Source: Macquaria australasica
Lineage: Eukaryota; Chordata; Actinopteri; Centrarchiformes; Percichthyidae
Assembly: GCA_005408345.1 (NCBI GenBank)
Contig: SEMN01000159.1
Span: 124,001 to 188,000, forward strand
DNA length: 64,000 nt
Direction of reading: 5' to 3'
Position numbers and translations under genes: made by a program. The number at the start of each line of letters is the position of its first letter. The first letter of the stretch is position 1. Positions 46,818 through 58,800 of this stretch are shown here, piece by piece. The notes below the pieces were generated by a model. That model did not search any database. It was not told the origin of the DNA and saw nothing but the letters and a program-made list of their open reading frames with translations.

Positions 46818-49800
46818 GTAAGCAGGGGAGGAGCATCACATGTAATTTGTAATGCATCACATTGATGGTGCAAAGAATAGAATAGAAATACTGCTCTTAT
46901 ACACAACTTGTGCATGGGTGGATTATGAATCAATAGGCCCCTGGGCACAGACATGTGAAAGGTCCCTCACCCGTTCTACATAGGAGAAAGACACCCAGAC
47001 TGAAAGAGACACAAACGACTACTCTTTCAATAATATTATGCAGGTGAACCAGAACTATCATCCTTTCAGAGACACAAAAACAACTCAGTGAAGTAATTTG
47101 TAGTCATTTCTTGTCTCTTTGTGGTCGTTTTGCATGTCTTTGTAGTAGTTTGATTGACTTTCCAACAAGAAATATTAACTGTCACTTCACACAGAGGCCT
47201 GTGCGCTGCTCTGCAAGTCCCCTTTATTTAATTCAATGAGTCACTGGAAAAGAGCAACTGAGCCAGTTCTTTCCATGAAAGACCTCACACCTCTGTCTGC
47301 TTCTACGGAATAAGAACTGGTTCACTTTCTGCCTATATAAGGCACCTTTATAATGACCCAAACATTTTACCAGAGTCCAAAGTACTTCTTCATTGATTAA
47401 AATTGACACTATCTAAAGCATTCAGCCGCATCACAGCTGTCAGATAATCCCATGTGGCCACCAGAGCCATGACCACTGACTAGTAAATCTTTCTCCACAG
47501 TCACTGACTCTCTGTCTGTCCCTCTCTGATGCCTGGTCGTTAATGCCTGCTTTCATTAGGTCCAGTTTGGCTCTGGCTGGCCATCTGATACATGGCCTCT
47601 CTCCTTCACTGCATAGCAACATACAAAAACACTTCAAGGTCAAAATGAGTGAAGAATCATCCCAGCTCCCTTATTTACAGTGAGGGCAATTATATGTAGG
47701 AAAGTCCAGGTCCGGTGTTGTTGTCCTTGTAGGGCACAATGAGTGCAGATGCTGCGATGGAAAAAATCTTGTAATAGGTTATGGAGAGCAAGTGGTGTGG
47801 AATACACATGGCTGGCAGAGGGTGCTTCTGGCATCTCTGGGCCTCACTGTAACACTGGGTTAACAAGTTCATCGTCCACTATGTTCATATTTACTCTGAA
47901 CACTACAAAAGCACAGGAATGTCATTTTGATATAACATAACATAATTCCTGACCAGAAATATTGAAACAGAGACACAGAAAAACCTCTTCAGTAAACCTT
48001 AGGACAGAACAACGCAACTATCTTCCTGATAACCAAGGAGTAATTTGTCCTGTGGGGAACATGGACGTCTGTACCAAATCAATCCATCCAACAGTTTTGT
48101 TTTTTAATTTCACTAAAAAACAAAAATATCCTCATGGTCCTAGAGGAAAGGTCAGGGGATCATCAAAGTCAGTAGGATTCATCCTCTGGGAACCATGAAT
48201 GTCTATAAAATTTCAGGGCAATCTATCTAATAGTTGTTGAGATATTTCAGTCTGGACCAAAATGGTAGACTGACCGACCAACATGGCCATCCGCTGCTAG
48301 CATGGCTAAAAAGATAATCCCAGGGCCATGACACAAAAACTGTCAGAGATGTTTATTGGGGGTAAAGCTGGTTGTGGACTGTATGCCTGATCCATTCAGA
48401 TATAGCCAACTAGCAGAAATGGAGGTACAACACAGAGAAAAGTGGTGATAGAGAGAGAGTTAGTGGTAAACATGTAAAGAAAAGACTGTAGTGGATTTAA
48501 CATGGTTTACCTTACCCCGGTCGTGTGGGCTGCAGGTGGGACTCATGCAGTCCTCCCAAACTCTCTTCTTACCTCTTTAACTAAACACCAAGAGGAACTC
48601 TGTGGTGGGCTCCCCTGACCCTCCGCTTCAATATATTTTAAGAACAGAGGAGCAATAAGCAAACCAGAGTCCCATGTGCTTTGAATTAGTGCTCTTCATG
48701 GTCTGTTCATTCTGTAGATCACGCCACAGCCACACAAAACATGTTTGGAACATGGCTCAAGTCCTATCAGAGCTTTCAAGCTTCCTATAAGAATAAAGAG
48801 AAAGGCTTATCACAATGAACACTTGTGTCTCTGTGTCACCAGGATCTTTGCGGAGCCACAACCTGTGATACACTGGGGATGGCTGATGTTGGGACCATGT
48901 GTGACCCAAAGAGAAGCTGCTCTGTCATTGAAGATGATGGTTTACCCTCAGCTTTCACAACTGCCCACGAACTTGGTAAGAAAGTTGACCCATTATTTGT
49001 AAAATGTGAGGAAGATGTTGTTCATTTGCAAGGAGTGGACACTCACATTATGCATTTTAGATTTATGCTAATGCACATTTGGCCTTAGAGTGAGATTTGC
49101 TCAGGGCAAGAGCTGCATATAACCTTATCTTAAAACGTCAAAGGAATTCTGCTGTCAGGTTTGACAGACGTATAATCAGTGTGGAAGCTGGCCTGGCCGG
49201 AGGGCTTTGCAACTTTCATGATGGTCTATATGGCTGTGGTTCTCAGTCCCGGTCCCAAAGCACTGCTGGGTTTCAATCCCACCAGCTATTTAATTGCATT
49301 CACCTGATGTTCTGGTTGTAAATCAGTCCCTCGTTAGATGGGCATGATCAAAACCAGCAGGTCTCTGGGTCAAGGTTGAGATCTATGTAGGTTCGACATT
49401 TCAGTTGCACAATGGAACTTTGCACGCTGGCAGCTGCAGACGGCAAGTAAGAGATAACAGTTTGAAAATTCAGAAATACTGTCACTATGAATTATTTCAC
49501 ATGGTAACATTATACTGACAAATGTACACTTATCTTTAATAATCCAGCTAGTCTATGATGCTTTTCTGAAAAGGACAATGTTTTCTGAAAAGACCAGGTA
49601 TTAATGAAAATGGCATTGGAATAGTTGAACATTTGGGAAATATACTTATTAACTTCTTTTCTGAGAGTGAGATGAGAAGATTGATACCAGTGTCATGTCT
49701 GTGTATTAAGTACGGAGCAGGAGCCAGGTCATGGTTAGCCTAGCTTAGCATAAATATTGGAAATAGGGAAAAAAAATGCTTAAAAAATAACCTAAAGCTA

Positions 49801-52800
49801 ACTCATGTACAGAAAGAGAAATGTAACCACGACTATTTGTGGTTTTGAGGTCCTGATAAACAATAGCTACATGTTGTTACTGTGCGCAGCTTCCCAGAGT
49901 TTCGTCGTCACAGAGAGGTTGCCAGGTTTGATTCCAGAGACTAAAACCAAACTGACGCTCACTGACAAGTTAGATGGATAAACTAATAACTCCAGCACAT
50001 ACAGTAACTGCCTCTAACTTGTCAATTTTCAATTCTTTTATGTACAGGTTAAAAAAAAACCATTGTGAACTTTAGAGATGTTTAGGTGTTTAAGTCTTTG
50101 AGCTAAGCTAGGCTAACCATGTCCTGGCTCCAGTTTCTTACTTAACCCACATGAGATTGATATCAGTTCTCTCGTCTTACTCTGTAGAGAAGCATATTTC
50201 CTAAAATGCGTAACTGTTTTTTTTCTTTTAAATTCCAAATCGCAGTTTCTACGTAGCTAGCTAAAATGACCAAATATTGGTTGATATTACATTAACTGTT
50301 TCATGGTAAGTGTATAGGCTGTTGTTTCCCAGCTAGACTACAGTGAAGGTATTTTATGAACCACAATGTCTGAATTCCGAAGTTATACTGCATGTAGTTT
50401 GGACAAATAGTGTGAATCTACAGCAACACATTTTTTCTCTGTTCCTCTAGTATCTGTGATTTAGGCTGATGTTATGGATGTAGTTTTACCCCCCAAAAAA
50501 TCTCTTTATGGCAGCTTTAAATTACTGTTTTAGTCTGTCAAAATGGAAAAAGAGCTGAAGTTACTCTTTGACACACTCCTAAATCTGTCTAGTTAAGGCT
50601 AATCCTATTAATAATACAAGTGACAGTTTTTTTCCCCACATTTTCAATAATCAGTGATTGAGGAGGCTTTAAAAGAAGCAAGACTCATGCCTGAGACCAG
50701 ATGCATGAGTAACTCCTGAGGCCCCAAGAGAGGCATTGGTTTACGCTGTCCCCATACATGTTAAGTAATTACACAATTTCCCCTCAAAATGGTCCTGTCT
50801 CATGATTCTCACTGAAACACAGTTTCTCTTTTTTTTTCTTTTTCTTTTGAAAAGTACTAGATGTTCATATTTAGGGAGTTAAATGATTTCCTTGGGAACT
50901 AAATTCCCCTGTCAGTCCTGGTTTAGAACATGGACGTATGCCACGCTGAATGTATTCCCATGCATAACTGCATTCCTGTCTGCTATGACATCAGCTTCAA
51001 ATCAGTCCAAGTTGAGTTTGCTGTGCCTTATACATACATGTGTGCTGTGATGTCTGGCAAAAAGTTTCTCTTTGTTTTAATAGTTTCATATTTCACTGTC
51101 ATCACCACAGAAACGTCACTGTTTCTGCCCAGTGACTCTAACTAACCACTTATCGTGTTTGAAATCATGGGACGACTGAAAATAGAACTACTTGACTCTA
51201 ACAAAGACATGACCTTCTGTCTCTCTTCCCACTCCACCCTCTTCCCTCAGGCCACGTCTTCAACATGCCCCACGACAATGTGAAGGCATGTGAGGAGGTA
51301 TTTGGGAAACTAAAGGACAACCACATGATGTCTCCCACACTGATTCAGATCGACAGGAGCAGGCCCTGGTCTGTGTGCAGCGCAGCCATCATTACTGAGT
51401 TCCTGGACAGAGGTCATGGTTAGTAAACACTTCCTGTATATGTCTCTGGACTCAGATGGACCACTAATTCTGTCCAGGCTTCATGCTCCCAGCTGGTTGT
51501 AATCTAATTGTACCCACACACAAAAAAAACAGACAGACAGACAGACCTTGGCTCTATTTTGTCATGGTTAAATTTGTCATTTCAATTTCACTTGGAAGTG
51601 ATCATATATTCACCAATGTCAAAATATTTTAGTTTATATTGTACTCTAACTGATATAAGCCCAAAGAAATATTCATATAATTGTTTCTAGTTTTTTTTTT
51701 CCTTAACATATCTATTTGGATGAAATAGATTTTGTTTGTTTTACATAATGGCTAAAGCAAGTGTCTTTTTTCACAATCTGCACCTAATCCTCACAAAATT
51801 AAGTAGTTATATCTAAAATCAACACACTTCAACACTTTCAAACACACAATAAATAATAAATAACTGTGATATTCAATAGATAGCTGGTGTATGGATAAAA
51901 CTGTACACCAGCATAATATCAACAAAACTAACATCATGTCTAAGTTGACAAGGGAATCAAAGACTTACTTAATTACAAAAGGGTTAGACTTCACTCATCA
52001 ATATTTTTATATGAACAATGGGTCAAATCACAATGTATAATGTGAAATAGATAACTTATACTACAACAATGAACCCACAGAGAAGTTTCCCCTCAGCTCT
52101 ACAGAGCATTTCAGCGTCTTTCAGCTCATTGTTTTAGTTTTCTAGCTTACAACTTTAATGTTTTGGTTCAGTCTCAGCGCTCGTACCAACAGCTCTAATA
52201 AGCTCGAAAAAGCTCTAATAAACCCTCTGTACACTACCTGCCCAGCACCAAACAGGAGACAAAGTTAGTGATTAGCTGGGGAACACTGTGGAGCATTTAG
52301 GAGCTAAAGAGCCAGATTTTCCCCTTGGACCAAAAGAGACAGTGAATAGGACTTACATTCATCAGGTGGCCAGAAACATGAATGCTAATGTTGCTCTGTG
52401 TCTGCTGGATGTGTAAACAGGCAATGTTAGCCACATCAATCCCACAATATGTCAAATGTGATTTTAAGCTTGTTGTGAAGTTCTTCCTCCAAATGGCATA
52501 TTTTCTCTAAGAGACAAGTTCATTGTCAAATGATGAAATAATAAATCACAAAGCACACAAGTAATGCTTAATTACCTTATATGGGATCAGAATTCTGCAT
52601 CCTTGGCTAGAAATCTTGTTTTAACAATAAACTCAAAATGATGCAGTACCCAGTGACTCTGAATCCTCGTGGCTTAGAGCAAAGCTTTGGGAAGTGCTTG
52701 AGAATGACAAACTAACAGAGTGGCTTATGTTATCTGTTCGTCAGAGCTCAGAAAAAGGCATTGTTGATGTAATATCTGGGTACATTTTGTTGTATTTTGA

Positions 52801-55800
52801 TGTTGTCACATCCAGGTATGCAGCATCTACTGTACAAAGGTGGAAAAATGTTATCTAAAACAAGACTTAGACTTTTGAGTCAGAAAGGGAGAAATCCATT
52901 GTAAAACTGGCAGATACCAGATTCTCACTAGCCTCAATAGACCGCAATGTATCGACAAGAAACCATTCATTCATGGCAGAATTACACTTGAAACTGGAAA
53001 GTAGATGAAACTGAGGGTATCTGTGAAAGTATTTTTCCTTGAGATTTAATTTTATATGCTGTTGATGACATGCAGTACTCACTTGCAGTATCCACATTTA
53101 ATATAATATTCATAAGTGTATTAATATATCATTCGCCTTTTTCTCCTCTGCAGCTCCTTTATGCCAAGTCTTTTTCTGTCTGTGTGTAAACTCCCGTAAG
53201 TGACTAAGTGGATTCTGTGTAATAGACAGAATTAAACACACCAATTTATTACCTCCTCTCGACCAGCCCACTTGCTGTAACAAGCAAATGAGCGTTTACT
53301 AACACACCAAAGCCAACAGTACTGTCTTTTCTACATGAGTCATTTCCTTAATCTAAACATTATCCGGTGCCTGCACTGTCTCATATAGAGCTACGCCTGC
53401 TTGTGTTATTGAAGTTATTGAACAAACAGTACCAACAGTTTTAAGCTCATTCATGATTTATTTATATGTCCAAATACTGTCTTTGATCATACTGTGCAAT
53501 AATTTGTTCTGAAGAGTTTCTTTTTCTGCCTCAATATGTTTTTTGAACTGTCCTCTATTTCTATCATCCATAGTTTCATAGGCCTACAGCTTTGTACAAC
53601 CTTCAGTCATTACCTTGCACGAACTTACCCTGAGCCCCCTTGCAATGCATAACAGCTTTAAAGAGTAAAATTGGTTCTTAGGGACATTTGATATGAGAGT
53701 TCATTTTACCTTTTTAGGTGATTAATATTCTTTTCAAATCGATGGACTAATGAATCTTTACTAATGAGGGGTGGTTGGTTAGACACAAATTTAGCACAAA
53801 AAAGTACTATTATCACCAGTCAATTTATCACATGCTTTTTTTTTGTTCTTAAAGCTGCATTAATTTAGGCAGTGCAACAAGCTGTAAACAAAACACTGAC
53901 ATATCACCACCTTATTAAGTTGATATGGCAAATGTGTTAGTTAACACTTGCCTACACATCCAGCAGACACAGAGCAACAGTAGCATACATTTGGAGTTGT
54001 GTTTCTGTCCACCTGATAAACATCCAAGGTAGCTGAAGGAAAACTGCATTTTGGATAATATGCAGTTTTCCTTTGGCTACCGTATGTTTTGGTCTCCACC
54101 AACTCCTGAGGGAAGTGTGTGGCTCTTTAGCCGCTAAATGTTCACCAGCTAGTTGCTAACTTTGTCTGTCTGATGTTTGTTGCTGGACAGGTAGCATATT
54201 ATTAACTTTTGAAATGAAATCAACTGCCTGCTGATGCTCCAAACGAGGTTGATGAGAGCGCTGAGGCTCAGTGACAACAGTAAAGTTGCAGGCCATGAAA
54301 CCAAAACAATGAGATGAAAGATGCTGAAATGCTCCGTAGAGCTGAGGGGAACTGCAGAGTTGGTGACAAATCTCTTTGGGTTCTTCAAGCAACACCCTTC
54401 ATATTACAAGTAGTCATTTTCCACATTGTAAATACAAAAATGTTAATAGTGCAGCTTTAAGTTTTCAGTGTTTAAAAAGGCTGATCAGCAGCAGCCACAG
54501 GCCACAGAAAACTCCAGTCATAGTGGCCTCGAGGCACCTCGATTTTAATATCCATATGAGTGAATGCAGCTGCAGTCTGATTATTTGCAGTATTGTTGGT
54601 ATTTGTTTCTGTAGGAGACTGTCTGCTGGACCAGCCTCAAAGGCAGCTATCTCTCTCAGACAACCTGCCTGGTTCTAGCTACAGCCTGCATCGCCAGTGT
54701 GAGCTTGCCTTCGGCCCAGGCTCCAAGCCCTGCCCATACATGCAGCCCTGCTCCAAGCTGTGGTGCACCGGGAAGGCCCGTGGCCAGCTGGTCTGCCAAA
54801 CCCGACACTTCCCCTGGGCGGACGGCACCAGCTGTGGGAACAGCAAGGTCTGCTACAGAGGAGCCTGCACTGATAAGAACAGCACCATGCACATCAAGGT
54901 GAGAGAGTGTGGAAAGAAAGCACTGTCCTGTCCTGCTTGGTCATTTTCCTTACAGATTGATGTACCATTGTGCCTGTTTTTCTTTTGTCCCAGGTGGATG
55001 GCAGGTGGGGGAAGTGGGGTACATTTGGAGACTGTTCCCGAAGTTGTGGTGGAGGAGTTCAGCTGGCCAAGAGAGAGTGTGACAACCCCATCCCTGAGAA
55101 TGGAGGCAAATACTGCTACGGCCTTCGCATCAAATATCGCTCTTGTAACCTCAACCATTGTCCTGAATCAGGTAGGCAACAATAGTATCTGTTTGAGTAC
55201 ATTCCCACAGGAAGACACACATTAAGGGCTGTAACTGACCATTCACTAAACCTTTCCCCCAAACAGTGATTGTCCAATTTTACCGTAGCATCCGTAACTA
55301 AGCACAGCAGGCCTGTCAAGCTTTGGCTTTCTCTGAATGTAGTAGCAGTGTGCATGGGGCTGTACTAAGAGCGACATTCGATATTTATAGAATTTGGAGG
55401 GTAGTGTCTTTTTTTTCAGAGCATTTTCAAAACTAAAAACAAGTGAGCAAAATTGTAAGGAATGGATTAAACAGTGTGTCTATCTGTCCTAATGCAAGCT
55501 GCAATTGTTAGCAGGTCCGGCTAACTACCTACCTACCTACCGACAGTAGTAACCTAACCCAGCATTACTTCAAAGGCCAGGAGTTAAATATAGGGGTTAC
55601 AGGTTATGTTGAGAAATGTCATTTCATGACTAGTAACATCAACTGTGTAGTATCCCCACCATGTGGGAGCTGGTCCTGGATGCTATCTGAGTTACCTAAA
55701 GCAGCTCTTTCCTGCTCTTTAAAGTTTTTGGAAAAGTTGACACTCCAGGAACCTCTGCCAAAGTTACCCAAGATAGCATTATGTTCGCCAAATACGTCAT

Positions 55801-58800
55801 CCTAAAAGCCTTTCTCTTGTAACGTTAAAATTGAAACATACTGATAAAAAATGCAAGTATGTAAGCTAAGGAGCCAGCAAGTGCATATTTAAGACCCTGT
55901 TTACACTGTTACATTTTAATATGAGTCAGCAAGAAACACTAAAAAGTCAGCCGGAGACCCAACCCATGGAGCTAACGCTAGCTTAATGAGCTTGCTAGCT
56001 ACAGCTGATAAAATCTGCCAGCAACAGTTGTCATTTCATCTGGCAAAATTGACAGTCGCTGGCTAGAAATGAGAAGCTGCTGTTGTCCACCTCTGTCTGA
56101 AATCAAGTAGGTATTTCAAGTAGCACATCTGCCACTGTTATTGTAATGCACATGTGCTGTGTGAGAATGGAAAACCTGACAGGTGTAGCAACAGTAACTA
56201 AGAGGGCCGTGGCTTAGTGAACGGTTAGTTGCAAAACTGCAATCACATTCTGTAAGGTCAACAGTGTTGGAGTACGTAGTTGTCAGTCTAATCTGAGGTT
56301 GTTTTTACATCTCCAGATAAGAGTTTCCGTGAGGAGCAGTGTGAGGCCTTCAATGGCTTAAACTTGAATACAAACAGACTGGGTTCCTCTGTGGTTTGGG
56401 TTCCCAAATATTCAGGCATCTCTCCCAAGGACAAATGCAAGCTCATCTGCCGTGCCAATGGGACTGGGTACTTCTATGTCCTCGCTCCAAAAGTATGTAG
56501 CCCATTTACTGCTTTAACCTTAACCCTAACACACCATCTGACTGTATCAACTTCTCACTGTTTCTAATCACTGAAAAAAGGGAATTAGTTCAAGAACATA
56601 AATTAGATTTATTAGACAACCCTGTGGGTATGCTGTGTTAATAAAGTAGAGAAACTCCAATGAGTTCTGAAAAGTTCTAGGCAAATGACATATTGACTGC
56701 TTTCACATTACCAGCAAAACATAATTACCTAACCATCTGGAGGCTGATTTGAGCCTGATAATCGCTAGCTGTAATGCAAATGTGGTTGCAGCCTGTAGAA
56801 GGTACATAGAGTAGCTTTCATTATGCTGCTAGGAATAAAAACCAAAGTCCTGCCACACTTAGATCTGTCTAAAAAGCTCAGACATGAAACTGGGGAATTC
56901 TGTTAATATTCTGAGCTAAACGGGTATCAACTATTGTATCTGCTAATGCAATCTGAACGTCTTGTCATTGAACACCTCATTGTGAGTCAAAACAAGGTTT
57001 TCAGATTTGGCATGTCCAGTATGATTTGGCCCTTATCCACAATGCAAGAAGTAACGGCTAGTTCCATCAACAGCAAAGCAATGAGAGGTGATGTGTTAGT
57101 GGCAGTAGAGAGAGTGGCTGTAGCTGCAGGATGGACGGAGTGGTGAGAAAGGGAAACATGCAGGGACAGTGTTACTTAACAGCTGCGGCTTGTCAGCAAC
57201 TATTTATGCTAGGATACAAGCTTGTAACAGCTATACAAGCCAACATCTAGTTTACACTAAAGGACACTGTACACTCCCTCTGGTGCTACTTTTGACTTTC
57301 TATTTATGTAGCTATTTAGTTCATTATGTTTAGTCCGAAGAATGAAGTATGTAAAGATGGAAAACCATATATGTGGCAAGTCTGCCTCGCTCTTTCTTTC
57401 TCTCTGTTGTTCCTGCTTACATATTATCCACCTAAAGATAGGCATGATGTAATGTCTCAAACCCTGCAGGTTGTGGATGGGACGCCCTGCTCTCCTGACA
57501 CCTCAGCTGTATGTGTTCAAGGAAAATGCATCAAGGCCGGCTGCGATGGCAAGCTGGATTCTAACAGGAAGTTTGACAAGTGCGGTGTGTGTGGCGGGGA
57601 CAACCAGGGCTGCAAGAAGGTCTCAGGAATGTTCACCAAACCTATGTAAGTAGTACGTCAGCATATACTGCACCACTCCTTAGTGTTACACAAGTTCGGG
57701 GACAGGTCAAGGTCAACTTTAGATCACAGTGAGCAGAAGGTTTGCAGTGGAGATGTCTTTGCTAGATGTGTGTTACTGAAAAAGAGGAGATAACTGAGCT
57801 TTTTCAACCTGCTTTGTGTTGTCTTCACTCTCAACAATCTCTACTGGCATCACAAACGTGTAGGATAAAACTCAAGCAGCCCCTGCTGATCAATCACATT
57901 TCTCCCAACGTGGTATCTCTGTGGTCGCCATACCTACGGAGCCTACGCACATAGCCATCGTAGATACAGCTTAGCCCCTTAACGCAGCACTACAAATGAA
58001 GCTTTAGGAATAGTCAAGAGGTAGGCATCAATGGACATATTTTGGCAGCATATCCTATAAGTATGCAGTGATTCACAATATATTTATGGAAATAAATTAT
58101 CTTGTAGAGTTATTCAAAACAATAATGAGAAATGGTCTTAAGAAATTTTAGTCAGACTGTATCTGGCTCTTGAAACTGGATGATATTATAATCCAAGACA
58201 TACTTAGCCTAGTTTTGCTCAAAAACTGCAAGTAGAGGCCTTCAAGCTCCCCCAAAATGGTTTTATTTCCACAATGTATCTTTAACATATGTACAAATAC
58301 AAAGCATTGTGGTTAAGCGAGCTACATTGCACATTGTAGTGTCACTTTTAAATGTATTGGTGGCAGGCTTGTTAGATAACAAGATAAAACAAGTAAATAA
58401 GACCATTTTAGAGTTATTAGAGGGTGTATTTTTTACTTTTGATAGAGGCTAACTGTTTGTGCTAAGCTAGGCTAACCATGTCCTGGACCAATCTCTCTAC
58501 TACAAACACAGAAGTTAAACTGATGTTCTCAGCTGATGATGTTTAAAAACGCTACATGTAGCACCTTTAAGTCTTTCAAGTTACTGTTACATCCATCGTC
58601 CTGAAAGCTTTTGGAATAACCATTGGCTATTCACAATCATTAATGCTCTACATCTCCACACTTTCTTTTCAGTCATGGCTACAACTTTGTGGTGATGCTG
58701 CCTGTTGGAGCTTCCAATATTGACATCCGTCAGCGTGGCTACCGGGGAATGGTCAGTGATGAAAACTACTTAGCAGTGAAGAATCGACACGGCAAGTACC

